Source: Macrostomum hystrix (lineage: Eukaryota; Platyhelminthes; Macrostomidae). Taken from it: a DNA stretch of 64,000 bases. The notes beneath the pieces were generated by a model, which ran no database searches, was not told where the DNA came from, and saw nothing but the letters and a program-made list of their open reading frames with translations. The stretch covers positions 2,740,001 to 2,804,000 of the forward strand of contig CATNEN010000039.1 in NCBI GenBank assembly GCA_950097015.1, written 5' to 3'. Shown one piece after another: positions 1 to 12,485 of this stretch; the first letter of the stretch is position 1, and each line of letters opens with the position of its first letter. A program made the translations under genes and the position numbers.

Positions 1-230
1 AGGACTGAAGGGAGGAAGGGATGAAGGGAGAAAGGAATGAAGGGAGGAAGGCATGAAGAGAGGAAGGAATGAAGTGAGGAAGGAATGAAGGGAGGAAGGG
101 ATGAAGGGAGGAAGGCATGAAGGGAGGAAGGAATGAAGGGAGGAACGAATAAAGGGAGGAAGGCATGAAGAGAGGAAGGAATGAAGTTAGGAAGGAATGA
201 AGGGAGGAAGGTATAATGAAGGGACTAAGT
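1..230. repeat. Purine-rich minisatellite (about 16 bp unit)
   Basis: Imperfect tandem copies of a unit close to GGAAGGAATGAAGGGA run from the window edge to about 230. The strand shown is almost pure purine. No coding signal is present. Confidence 0.9.
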
Positions 231-656
231 GTGTATCTCAAATAAGTCCAAAAAGCATTGCTAATTCTGCAACTTAGATAATTATCTTTATATTCGTGTA
301 TTCACTTTGGCTAGAACACTAGTAGTTTATGGGGAAATCCCTACTGGATTGGAATCGAATGGCAATTCGGCACGGCATGTGGGCGCGGGAAGAGGGCAAG
401 GGCAGGGGATGAGGGCTGGCGCCCGCATGCCTGGAAACTGGGAGTTAAAAGAAAATTGAAGACCGTGAAGAAGAATGCGGGACAATGAGAAGAAGTTTTG
501 TGAAATATCCGGGTGGCTCCTGTATGGAATTCTAGACCGACCATAGAATCTTAAGTTTATGCAGAGTTCCCTGACTAATCATTACGAATTCGACTGCTAA
601 TATCGACTGCTTTTATCGACGGAATTTTTTGGAAATAGGAAATCTGAGCATTAACA
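231..656. other. Intergenic, no gene seen
   Basis: Mixed-composition DNA between two minisatellites. A 67-codon minus-strand ORF (341-544) has no recognisable domain and no gene context. I see nothing else here. Confidence 0.6.
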
Positions 657-1140
657 ATGTTCACAATCCTCATTCACAGTGTTCACAATCCTCATTCACA
701 GTGTTCACAATCCTCATTCACAGTGTTCACAATCCTCATTCACAGTGTTCACAATCCTCATTCACAGTGTTCACAATCCTCATTCACAGTGTTCACAATC
801 CTCATTCACAGTGTTCACAATCCTCATTCACAGTGTTCACAATCCTCATTCACAGTGTTCACAATCCTCATTCACAGTGTTCACAATCCTCATTCACAGT
901 GTTCACAATCCTCATTCACAGTGTTCACAATCCTCATTCACAGTGTTCACAATCCTCATTCACAGTGTTCACAATCCTCATTCACAGTGTTCACAATCCT
1001 TATTCACAGTGTTCACAATCCTCATTCACAGTGTTCACAATCCTCATTCGCAGTGTTCACAATCCTCATTCACAGTGTTCACAATCCTCATTCACAGTGT
1101 TCACAATCCTCATTCACAGTGTTCACAATCCTCAATCACA
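657..1140. repeat. 22 bp minisatellite, about 22 copies
   Basis: Near-identical tandem copies with core TTCACAATCCTCATTCACAG. The 22 bp unit is not a multiple of three, so all three frames stay open and read the same Ser/His-rich peptide. The ORFs here are therefore an artefact of the repeat. Confidence 0.95.
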
Positions 1141-2180
1141 AATCCCGCATTCAATCAATGAACGGAGATTCTTATCAGAGGAGTCCCCAGTGTCGATCGC
1201 AAATCCAGAAAGAAAGGTTCGGTGATTAAATTCGAAATGCAGTTTTTATTAGCAGGCGGCCCTCAGGAGCCTTTTTGTGACACGGGCGCTAGGAAAAATG
1301 GAACTGGATTGGCTACCTGGTGAAAACAGGCAGCGCCAAGCGGAGTACCTTGACCTTTTCGGCTTCATGCTTGAGAGATTTGAAAGCCGGGTTTTATCAG
1401 GCCCGCCCAGGGTGCATCTGTTGCCGCCTTTTTTTAGTTAAAATCCCCGTTATCAGCTGCCCGGTGCTTCGTGGGTTCGAGTCCCAACCGTCTCTCCTTA
1501 GCCCCATAGCAACTGTGCTTGGACACAAAAACTCGGCCCATGCAGTTTTTATAGAGGCCAATTGATAAAGTTTTACAGCTCCCACAATCGAAGCAAGTCT
1601 AAACAAAATTCGTAAGAAGCTCATCTGTGATGTTTACATTCAGTCCGCAATTCTCGGTCTGATGCTGTTTTGTGTATGCAACACTTTTAGGATCAGTTTC
1701 ATGATTGCCGCGTTAAAAAGCTGGCCCCGATCTTTCCAGAAATCTGGAGCCCGCTGTTTACACTTTGATTAGCTTCAGCAAGTAGTTTATGGCCCGCACT
1801 GGACAGTTCTGAAGCACAGTGAAGTTGGGGACAGTGGAGTTATAAACTGATTCAGTAGTGAATTAGTTGCTAACCAACCAGAATTCGTGCTACGAGCGTA
1901 GAAAGCATTTCGAATTAATCTATCGTATATATTATACAGAACACACCAATTCAAAGTGTTTACATTCGAGTGTTGCTGAAGCTGCAGTCTCCCAGTCCGA
2001 CAGGCGAGCCATTTGTTTAGCTGCATCAAATTCCCGAGATTTCTGCTTTTGGGGACGCAATAAAGCTTGCCTAGGCTGGGATTTGACATCTTAACTTGTT
2101 GACTGGCTATTCCTCTCATGATTTTGTAAAGGTAAAGCGGATGGGTAATGTTGAGTGGAAGCGGGAGAAGGTAAGATAAA
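1141..2180. other. Intergenic, no gene seen
   Basis: No gene is recognisable. A lone tRNA-type B-box-like motif (GGTTCGAGTCC, near 1472) is present without a convincing A box and may be a SINE fragment. Short ORFs on both strands (1320-1624, 1787-2119) show no domain. Confidence 0.5.
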
Positions 2181-2187
2181 GTTGTGG

Positions 2188-2476
2188 AAAGGTGAGAGGA
2201 GGTTAGGGAAAGGTGAGAGGAGGTTAGGGAAAGGTGAGAGGAGGTTAGGGAAAGGTGAGAGGAGGTTAGGGAAAGGTGAGAGGAGGTTAGGGAAAGGTGA
2301 GAGGAGGTTAGGGAAAGGTGAGAGGAGGCTAGGGAAAGGTGAGAGGAGGCTAGGGAAAGGTGAGAGGAGGCTAGGGAAAGGTGAGAGGAGGCTAGGGAAA
2401 GGTGAGAGGAGGCTAGGGAAAGGTGAGAGGAGGTTAGGGAACGGTGAGAGGAGGTTGGGGAAAGTTGAGAGACATT
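2188..2476. repeat. 21 bp minisatellite containing TTAGGG
   Basis: About 14 copies of a 21 bp unit with core GTGAGAGGAGGTTAGGGAAA. The first half carries GGTTAGGG, which includes the common animal telomere hexamer; the middle copies carry GGCTAGGG. The unit is a multiple of three, so the 110-codon ORF across it is a repeat artefact. Confidence 0.92.
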
Positions 2477-2479
2477 TGG

Positions 2480-4182
<1,703 letters not shown>

Positions 4183-4329
4183 TAATGCGCAGTAAATGCA
4201 CATCCTCAATTAAAAGTCATCAATTGTCAAGCAGCTGCCATAAGATCGACAAAAATAAACTTTTATTTCGAGAGCGCCCTGGGGGCACTTTTGTTGTCAT
4301 CTTCCCAATCCACACAACCCAATTAAGAG

Positions 4330-4356
4330 TGACGTCACCCATCTCCAGAACACGTG
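4330..4356 (+). promoter_or_regulatory. CRE palindrome and E-box upstream of prospero
   Basis: A perfect CRE, TGACGTCA, lies at 4330-4337 and a CACGTG E-box at 4351-4356, about 360-385 bases before the prospero start codon. They suggest CREB/ATF and bHLH input; binding is not shown. Confidence 0.4.
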
Positions 4357-4394
4357 GATCTCCGGAGGACAAACAACAGCGCGAGGCCATGCGC

Positions 4395-4443
4395 GGCCCG
4401 CATGCTTGCGGGGGTTCTTGGGCCCCACCCGCACATGCGGGCC
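4395..4443. repeat. Inverted repeat in prospero upstream region
   Basis: A perfect 10 bp arm GGCCCGCATG (4395-4404) is mirrored by CATGCGGGCC (4434-4443), with further GC-rich near-complementarity inside. It could form a hairpin or serve as a dyad protein site. Confidence 0.5.
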
Positions 4444-4562
4444 GTCTGAAGTATGCGATGCGAGCGCATCTTCAAGGCGTGCCTGCTTGATTGATGAATT
4501 CTGCGGGCACCGGTCGTGGGAAGACTTCCTCTCGTTGCTCTCAGCCAACCAGAGTTCGGCAA

Positions 4563-4623
4563 CCAATCCCCTGGACCCTCGGATTGGGAGCAGTGGCCCT
4601 CCCCTCCCGCTCATCCTATAAAT
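4563..4623 (+). promoter_or_regulatory. Candidate core promoter of prospero (CCAAT, TATA)
   Basis: CCAAT lies at 4563-4567 and TATAAAT at 4617-4623, which would place transcription start near 4645-4655 and leave a 5' UTR of about 60-70 bases before the ATG at 4715. The spacing is typical for a TATA promoter; no start-site data are available. Confidence 0.45.
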
Positions 4624-4714
4624 CGAGGAGAACAAGCGGAGCCACGTGGAACAGAATCGCCACAAGCAACAGCCAGCCATAGTGCTCCGAATCAAACAGA
4701 GAGGCAATCTGGCA

Positions 4715-5328
4715 ATGTCCGCAGACTTTTGTGTCCGCTCTCTCCTGGCCCCGAGCACCTCCTCGGCGGTGAAGGCAACGAGCCTCTCCATTCACCGACA
4801 GCTTCATCGGCATCAGCAGTCGCTTCACCTTCGCAGGGACAGCGGCGACAGTCGCTGCAGCAGCTGCACCGCCAACATCGACGAAGCTGAAGCCACGGAG
4901 ACTTCGCCTCCAAGGTTCGAGCCCTCGACCGCATCAGCGTTGCTCCTCTCAACCGGCACACCGTCGGTGCTGGCCGCTGCGGCAGCGCCCGCAGTCTCCG
5001 CGGCCATAGCAACCTCAGAATCAGCTGACGAAGATGAAGATTTCCGCGGCTCCGTTGATGATGAGGTCAGCGGTGAGGCCTGGCCAGAGCAGGCAGGGGA
5101 CGCCGCTCCTCAAGACCAGAGTCCGGAACAACCGCCATCGCCGCGGAATTCGTGGCCAGCGAAATCAGAGCTCGGCAGCAGCAGCAGCAGCCGCTACGGT
5201 GACGGCAGCAGCGGAAGCGTCGCGGGCCTGTGCGAGCTGTTGAAGCAGCGAGTGAGCCAAGATCTGGGGCGCATTGTTGACGCAATGATGACCCAGCTGG
5301 TGCAGAATCTCTACTCGGCTACCGCCAC

Positions 5329-5372
<44 letters not shown>

Positions 5373-8067
5373 TCAGCTTCCCAGCTCCGCCAGCCGGAGT
5401 GCACCCCGCTCACCTGCCTCCAGTGTTCTATCCTCCGCTATTTATGCCGCCATTTCCGCCGCAGCACCTGCTTCAGCAGCAGCCGCCGCTGCCGCCACCG
5501 CCTCCGCCGCCGTTCGGAGCTCCTTCGGGCAGCGACGCGTGGTCCCGATTTGCTTGGCCATCAGTCGCAGCAGCCGCCACCGCAGTCACTCGCCCGTCAG
5601 CGGAAGCCAATGACGAGGAGACGCCGAAGAAGAAGCGCGCAAAGGTGAGAATCCCAGATCGCAAACTGCTCTGCTAATATCAGCGAAGTGACTCAGTCTG
5701 TACAACTGCTCAATAACTTTGCTCATTCTCAAACAGATCACAGACATTCGCCGACCAGCTGCCGTGTACGCCGCCCCCGCCGCCCACTCCGTCGCCAACC
5801 TCCAGCAGCCGTCAGACGGCTGCAGCCGGGCCTCAACGCCGAATTTCTTCGTCGACAGGACGGCGGCAACCATGGCAACAGCGAACTTCGGCCAGGAGGA
5901 GCCGAGACCGCGGCTGCAGCAGCGGCAAGACGCGGATGAGTCAAAGGTAAGCGGTTCTCCGCCAGATCCCCAACCCCAGCTTTCTACTTTGTTATCCCAA
6001 GACGCGAGTAAATGGCCTCAGTAAATGGCACAGGAGAATCCTGGGGCGGGGGGGACTCTAACTCAATCCCGAATCTGAATTCGTGCTCAAATATTTGATC
6101 CCCTCACACACACACACACACACACTCGGGCCCGGAATTGTTTTGCCAATCTTTTTTCCATTTTGTTTGGTTTTGTTTGCCCTGCAATCAGTTTCCATTT
6201 CGGATCCCCCGCTTGATCCTTTGAGAAATCCCATTAAATTAATTTTTTCTATAAGGTGAGTGGGCGAGTTCATTTCAAGAGGCAGTTAAATGCTTTGAAC
6301 TACTTACTTAGTAGTATATAAGTAGCGTATGCTTGTTTTCAACACACCTTTTTTATAATAAACAGGTGTCCACCCTGTCGCCGACTCATCTACGCAAGGC
6401 GAAGCTGATGTTCTTCTACTCGAGGTATCCGAGCACGGCCACGCTGCGAATGTACTTTCCCGATGTGCACTTCAGCAAGAGCAACACGGCGCAGGTGGTG
6501 AAATGGTTCTCCAACTTTCGGTGAGTTTCTGTGACTTTGCAATTTGGGGCTGATTTGGAAGCTGGTAAATAAGATCTAGGATCTTGTGGGATTTGGGATC
6601 TTTGAGAATTGGGATCTGGGTTCTAAGATCTTTGAGAATTGGGATCTGGGATCTTTGAGAATTAGGATTTGGGATCTTTGAGAATTGGGATTTGTGATCT
6701 TTGAGAATTGGGATTTGTGATCTTTGAGAATTGGGATCTGGGTTCTAAGATCTTTGAGAATTGGGATCTGGGATCTTTGAGAATTAGGATTTGTGATCTT
6801 TGAGAATTGGGATTTGGGATCTTTGAGAATTGGGATCTAGGATCTTTGAGAATTGGGATCTGGTTCTAAGATCTTTGAGAATTAGGATTTGGGATCTTTG
6901 AGAATTGGGATCTAGGATCTTTGAGAACTGGGATCTGGGTTCTAAGATCTTTGAGAATTTGGATTTGGGATCTTTGAGAATTGGGATCTGGGATCTTTGT
7001 GAATTGAGATCTGGGATCTTTTAGTATTTGAATCTGGGATCTTTTAAAAAATGGGATCTGGGATCCTTTAAAATTTGTGATTTGGGGAATTTTCGGGGAA
7101 TTTTGGGGGAATTAGGGGCTTTTAATGGTTTGGAAATATTCGAGGATCTCTTTGAGGGATATGATATTTTTAAGGATTTGAGGATTTTGTGCAAATTCAG
7201 CTGTAAGTTCTCGGATCAGGACCAATATCTTGGGGAAATCAAGTCTTCAGTCTGAATCAAGCTGTGGCTTGAGCATGAGTAGAGATCATTTTATGAGTCA
7301 TTCAATAACATGCCCGTCTTGTTAAGTGGGCCCTCTGAGATTTAATATCCAACAGCCAGTCTAATTTATCCCCAAAAACGAATTCTTCCTATCCTGCAGG
7401 GAGTTTTTCTACATCCAGGTGGAGAAATTCGCCCGCCAGGCCTTGCAGCAGGTGAGCAGCGCGCGCCCTGGCGACTCGACTCAGCCGGGCCTGGACTCAC
7501 TGCTCAGAGTGGACCAGGACTCGGAGATCTACCGGGTGCTCAACGTGCACTACAACAGGAGCAACAGCTTTCAGGTGAGAGATTGAGCAGCTACTCTTCC
7601 GGGGGGTCTCAAGGACGGCAAAGGAACGGATATTGTGAAAATTGGGGGATTTCAGGTTTCGATTTTGATTTTGAGGAATTTTTTAACTGAGCAATTTTTC
7701 CGATCTAGAAATCAAGAGATTTAGAAGTCAGTGGATTTTGAAAAAAAAAAATTTTTCATTAATAATTTTTTTACTTTAGGATTATAAAACTAAAGGGATT
7801 TTTTAATTTAGGGATGGGAATTTAAGCGTCATGATCCGAATCGAGGCTCGCAACCGCCTAACTGATCGCGCAACCCTCCAACCCTCGCAGGTGCCGCGCC
7901 AGTTCGCCTCCGTCATCGAGACCGCCCTGCGCGAGTTCGCCGCCGCCCTAGCCGATCGGCGGGACCAGGAGCACTCGTGGAAGAAGCCCATCTACAAGGT
8001 GATCGCCCGGCTGGACTGCAGCCCTCCTGACTGTTTCCGCCAGCCAGACTGGACCTGCGAGCAGTGA
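4715..8067 (+). CDS. prospero: Prospero homeobox transcription factor (five exons)
   Basis: Exons 4715-5644, 5737-5946, 6366-6520, 7400-7574 and 7891-8067; all have GT-AG borders and matching phases, giving about 548 residues. The start is the first in-frame ATG (4715), with purine at -3 and a TATA box upstream. The N-terminal 380 residues are low-complexity: Ser/Ala-rich acidic stretches, a polyglutamine run near residues 206-221, a His/Pro-rich segment and a basic KKKRAK at the exon 1 end. Residues 381 to the end are the fused homeo-Prospero domain of the Prospero/Prox family: [39 protein letters not shown] and EKFARQAL, then the Prospero half with [13 protein letters not shown] and [10 protein letters not shown]. 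The family consists of nuclear DNA-binding regulators of neural differentiation. The homeodomain is split between exons 3 and 4. Intron 3 holds a minisatellite. AATAAA follows at 8399. Confidence 0.95.
6105..6124. repeat. (CA)n microsatellite in prospero intron 2
   Basis: A short CA dinucleotide run inside the intron between exons 2 and 3. Confidence 0.85.
6560..7085. repeat. Minisatellite filling prospero intron 3
   Basis: Imperfect tandem copies around the core GGGATCTTTGAGAATT, with longer variants adding TCTGGGTTCTAA. It starts about 40 bases after the exon 3 donor and occupies most of the 879-base intron. Confidence 0.9.
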
Positions 8068-8592
8068 CCGCCGCAACCTACTGCCAGTAGCCAGCGGAGC
8101 TGAATCGCCTTGGCAAAAGCTGACAGAAATCAAGCAAAACTGTTTCTCAGGTTATCTCTAAGCGGCTGCTTGCACACGCACTCGAAGTATTTCTCTTGCT
8201 GAGCATTTTAGCCTTTTTGTTTCTGTTTCATTTCGCTTTCCTCTCGTTTTTTTAATTTCGTGTTCACTGTAACTCACGGGCGCACCCGGACCGCACTTGC
8301 AGGTACAATTAGAATATAGGCAGATAGGCAGATAGATTTCCGTGCAATCGCTTCAATTCTATTAGTATTCGTTTCTTTTTTGCAATCGATAAAATCGGAA
8401 TAAATCTAGAAAACTAGTGCACAGTAGCGCGAAAACTCGAATGCCAACAAAATTGCCGCTTCAGCTTGGCTCTTGGCGACTTCGTTTAAATTTCATAGAA
8501 TCTGACCTAATTGGCCGCCTCAGATTCTTAACAGACTACTGTGAGTAGTCAATCAAAAACAGCAGGAAAAATAATGAATAATAACTGTAGGA
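8068..8592. other. Prospero 3' UTR and downstream
   Basis: Noncoding. AATAAA at 8399-8404 is a candidate prospero polyadenylation signal. The convergent PAFAH1B gene ends at 8885, so the two 3' ends are separated by about 820 bases. Confidence 0.5.
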
Positions 8593-8716
8593 GGGCTGTT
8601 GACAATGGCACATTATTTAGTGACTCCTGGTTTGATTATTTTGCCCATTTCGCTGACTCCTGACTGTACGCAGGCACACGCTCACACAGGTGTGTACATC
8701 TGCCCTGACTTTCTCA
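8592..8716 (-). repeat. Dispersed repeat family, copy 1
   Basis: Read on the minus strand, this stretch matches sequence at 14683-14838 (shared core CACACCTGTGTGAG, GTGTGCCTGCGTACAGT and ATGTGCCATTG). It is the same family as the copy at 51160-51273. It is not a simple repeat and I cannot assign it to a named family. Confidence 0.65.
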
Positions 8717-8739
8717 TCGCGGAATGGGACTGCCCTGAC

Positions 8740-8882
8740 AGTCCCAGATGCAGTCCCAGATGGAGTCCCACATGGAGTCCCAGATGCAGTCCCAGATGCA
8801 GTCCCAGATGCAGTCCCAGATGGAGTCCCACATGGAGTCCCAGATGCAGTCCCAGATGGAGTCCCAGATGGAGTCCCAGTCC
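8740..8882. repeat. 12 bp minisatellite at the PAFAH1B 3' end
   Basis: About 11 copies of CAGATGCAGTCC and the variants CAGATGGAGTCC and CACATGGAGTCC. It abuts the PAFAH1B stop codon at 8885, so it probably lies in its 3' UTR. Confidence 0.92.
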
Positions 8883-8884
8883 TT

Positions 8885-9983
8885 CTATTCGTGGTCAGAG
8901 TCGCCAGCCGCAGCGGAAGGGAAAGTGTGCAGCTCCTCCTGCAGCAGCTCAAGCAGTGGCTCAAACAGTTTTGAGTACCCCAGCTCAGTGAGGTTGCAGT
9001 AGTCGTACATGTCCCGGTGGGACAGGCTCTGGTCCGGCTGCAGGAAGGTGTCCCAGTCGGGGATGAGCACGGTGGTGCGAGCCAGCTGGCCCAGCTGCTC
9101 AGCCAGGAGGCGGTTCACCTCGGCGTGCTTGGCACGGCGGGGATTCTTGCGCTCGCCAACAGGCAGCAGGCCGAGCACAATGACGCTGGCGCCTGGCAGG
9201 TGCCGGTGCACCGCCTCAGTCAGGTTGCGAATGCCTGCGGAGGGAGAGCGGGCGGCGGGTGAGGCAGATGCAGGAGCAGGCGGGGCAGATGCAGGAGCAG
9301 GCGGGGCAGATAGAGGAATAGGCGGGGCAGATAGAGGAGCAGACGGGGCAGATGGAGGAGTAGGCGGGGCAGATGGAGGAGTAGGCGGGGCAGATGAAGG
9401 AGTAGGCGGGGCAGATGGAGGAGTAGGGGGCAGATAGAGAAATAGGCGGGGCAGATGGAGGAGTAGGCGGGGCAGATAGAGGAGTAGACAGGGCAGATAG
9501 AGGAGTAGGCGGAGCAGATGGAGGAATAGGCGGGGCAGAAGGAGGAGTAGGCGGGTCAGATAGAGGAGTAGACGGGGCAGATAGAGGAGTAGGCGGGGCA
9601 GATGTATGGGCAGGTAGGGGCAGATGGGTAAGGTGGCAGTGCCTCACCGCCATAGATGTCGGAGGCCAGCTCAGGGTTGTTGTTTCCAGCGTGCAGCACG
9701 ACAACCTTAGGCGAGCAGTCCTCCAGCTCTCCATCCTCGATGCGCCACAGAATGTTCTCGATGCGGTCCTCGTAGATGCCGAAGTTCAAGCAGTGCAGCG
9801 GCTCGATGTGGTCCTGCCAGGTGGAGGTGAACTGCATGCGCTGCACGATGTTGTCCCCGATAAAGATGACATCGGGCTCGCGGTCCACGGCCTTCTCGCG
9901 GAATCGTTTGTGCTGACTGAGCCAGCGACCGTCGCCAAGAACATCGACTGGAACAGTCGGATTCAACACGCTGCTGCTCACGC
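8885..9983 (-). CDS. PAF acetylhydrolase 1b catalytic-subunit homologue, predicted inactive
   Basis: Two minus-strand exons are visible, 9983-9648 and 9234-8885, joined in phase (GT-AG) to about 227 residues, close to the mammalian alpha1/alpha2 length of about 230. The first few residues with the start ATG must lie in an upstream exon that I could not find. Family matches include GDGRWLSQHKRF, PDVIFIGDNIVQ, LNFGIYEDRIENILWRI, VVLHAGNNN, IVLGLLPVGE and DMYDYCNLTELGY. These are SGNH-fold subunits that pair with LIS1 in the cytosolic PAFAH complex. The nucleophile Ser of the GDS motif is Asn here (GDN), and the catalytic His of the D-x-x-H motif is also Asn (DYCN), while the Asp remains. The protein therefore should not hydrolyse PAF. 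It may still act as a LIS1 partner, as the insect homologue is thought to. The intron is a 21 bp minisatellite. Confidence 0.9.
9258..9615. repeat. 21 bp minisatellite filling the PAFAH1B intron
   Basis: About 17 copies of GGAGTAGGCGGGGCAGATGG-type sequence make up almost the whole 413-base intron between the two visible exons. The multiple-of-three unit keeps ORFs open on both strands. Confidence 0.93.
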
Positions 9984-10129
9984 CTGAGTAAGCCTGAAGT
10001 GAACACGTAATATTCGAACGTTTTTACTACGCTACTGTCAGTAGAAATGCCAGCATTTTTGTCCTTGGTGGTCTAAAATCTTAATAAATTTGGGAACTAT
10101 GAAAACATATATTTATTAATATTAATACT

Positions 10130-11130
10130 CTAGCCAATAATTGGGTAATATTCTAGCTTACAACTGGGTAAAATTCGAAACTACAATTGGGTAATATTCT
10201 AGCCTACAACTGGGTAATATTCTAGCCTAAAATTAGGTAATATTCTAGCCTACAACTGGGTAATATTCTAGCTCACAACTTGGTAATATTCTAGCCTACA
10301 ACTGGGTAATATTCTAGCTCACAACTGGGTAATATTCTAGCCTACAACTGGGTAATATTCTAGCCTACAACTGGGTAATATTCTAGCCTACAACTGGGTA
10401 ATATTCTAGCCTACAACTGGGTAATATTCTAGCCTACAACTGGGTAATATTCTAGCCTACAACTGGGTAATATTCTAGCCTACAACTGGGTAATATTCTA
10501 GCCTACAACTGGGTAATATTCTAGCCTACAACTGGGTAATATTCTAGCCTACAACTGGGTAATATTCTAGCCTACAACTGGGTAATATTCTAGCCTACAA
10601 CTGGGTAATATTCTAGCCTACAACTGGGTAATATTCTAGCCTACAACTGGGTAATATTCTAGCCTACAACTGGGTAATATTCTAGCCTACAACTGGGTAA
10701 TATTCTAGCCTACAACTGGGTAATATTCTAGCCTACAACTGGGTAATATTCTAGCCTACAACTGGGTAATATTCTAGCCTACAACTGGGTAATATTCTAG
10801 CCTACAACTGGGTAATATTCTAGCCTACAACTGGGTAATATTCTAGCCTACAACTGGGTAATATTCTAGCCTACAACTGGGTAATATTCTAGCCTACAAC
10901 TGGGTAATATTCTAGCCTACAACTGGGTAATATTCTAGCCTACAACTGGGTAATATTCTAGCCTACAACTGGGTAATATTCTAGCCTACAACTGGGTAAT
11001 ATTCTAGCCTACAACTGGGTAATATTCTAGCCTACAACTGGGTAATATTCTAGCCTACAACTGGGTAATATTCTAGCCTACAACTGGGTAATATTCTAGC
11101 CTACAACTGGGTAATATTCTAGCTCACAAT
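10130..11130. repeat. 23 bp minisatellite, about 43 copies
   Basis: Highly uniform tandem copies with core TGGGTAATATTCTAGCCTAC. Variants cluster at both ends while the middle is nearly perfect, as expected for recent internal expansion. It lies upstream of the visible PAFAH1B exons, possibly within its 5' intron. Confidence 0.96.
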
Positions 11131-11505
11131 TTACTAATATGCGATCCTGCATTTGCATAATGCTCTATATTAAAACGTGGCAACATTATGTTTAAGCTTG
11201 TCTTACAGTGGCATAAAAATGATCAGTAAACAAAAATGCTGCAAAAAAACAAACTGTAGAAATAAAAAAATGGAAAGTATATAATGCTTTTGGCTCAACT
11301 TTATACAAAGATAAATAGACTATTGAAATTATACTATCACAGACAGCTTTTGCATTTATTTGATTAAATATAAAATCTATGGAAAAAGTAGAAAACGTTC
11401 TCTTAGTTCTCTTTAATAGACGATTTGAGAAGCCAGTTGAAATTAAAGCTTACTTAAATTCCTAATGATATCAGTTTTCCCAAAAAAGGCTGCGACAAAA
11501 GAGGG
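11131..11505. other. Unique AT-rich spacer, nothing seen
   Basis: AT-rich sequence between two minisatellites, without a supported gene. Confidence 0.55.
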
Positions 11506-11507
11506 CT

Positions 11508-12485
11508 GTGACCTGTACAGTAGCCCCAGTCTTTCTACTGAATTTACCTGTGACCTGTACGGTAGCCCCAGTCTTTCTACTGTTTACCTGTGACCTGTAC
11601 AGTAGCCTCAGTCTTTCTACTGTTTACCTGTGACCTGTACAGTAGCCTCAGTCTTTCTACTGTTTACCTGTGACCTGTACAGTAGCCTCAGTCTTTCTAC
11701 TGAATTTACCTGTGACCTGTACGGTAGCCCCAGTCTTTCTACTGTTTACCTGTGACCTGTACAGTAGCCTCAGTCTTTCTACTGTTTACCTGTGACCTGT
11801 ACGGTAGCCCCAGTCTTTCTACTGTTTACCTGTGACCTGTACGGTAGCCCCAGTCTTTCTACTGAATTTACCTGTGACCTGTACGGTAGCCTCAGTCTTT
11901 CTACTGTTTACCTGTGACCTGTACAGTAGCCTCAGTCTTTCTACTGAATTTACCTGTGACCTGTACGGTAGCCCCAGTCTTTCTACTGAATTTACCTGTG
12001 ACCTGTACGGTAGCCTCAGTCTTTCTACTGTTTACCTGTGACCTGTACAGTAGCCTCAGTCTTTCTACTGAATTTACCTGTGACCTGTACAGTAGCCTCA
12101 GTCTTTCTACTGTTTACCTGTGACCTGTACAGTAGCCTCAGTCTTTCTACTGAATTTACCTGTGACCTGTACAGTAGCCTCAGTCTTTCTACTGTTTACC
12201 TGTGACCTGTACAGTAGCCTCAGTCTTTCTACTGTTTACCTGTGACCTGTACAGTAGCCTCAGTCTTTCTACTGTTTACCTGTGACCTGTACAGTAGCCT
12301 CAGTCTTTCTACTGTTTACCTGTGACCTGTACAGTAGCCTCAGTCTTTCTACTGTTTACCTGTGACCTGTACAGTAGCCTCAGTCTTTTTACTGTTTACC
12401 TGTGACCTGTACGGTAGCCTCAGTCTTTCTACTGTTTACCTGTGACCTGTACAGTAGCCCTAGTCTTTCTATTGTTTACCTGTGA
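11508..12485. repeat. 40/42 bp minisatellite, about 24 copies
   Basis: The core is TTACCTGTGACCTGTACAGT followed by AGCCTCAGTCTTTCTACTG. Two length variants (with GTTT or GAATTT) and a C/T variant in AGCC(C/T)CAG are interspersed. Confidence 0.96.

Noticed and set aside
657-1229. Three overlapping ORFs of 160-198 codons
   Set aside because: All are frames of one 22 bp tandem repeat and encode the same periodic peptide; no start context, introns or domain.
4646-4714. An upstream start for prospero at 4646
   Set aside because: That codon is GTG and lies at the predicted transcription start; the first ATG in frame is 4715.
4795-5413. Minus-strand and alternate-frame ORFs across prospero exon 1
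   Set aside because: They are Arg/Ala/Leu-rich shadows of GC-rich and CAG-repeat coding sequence in the correct frame.
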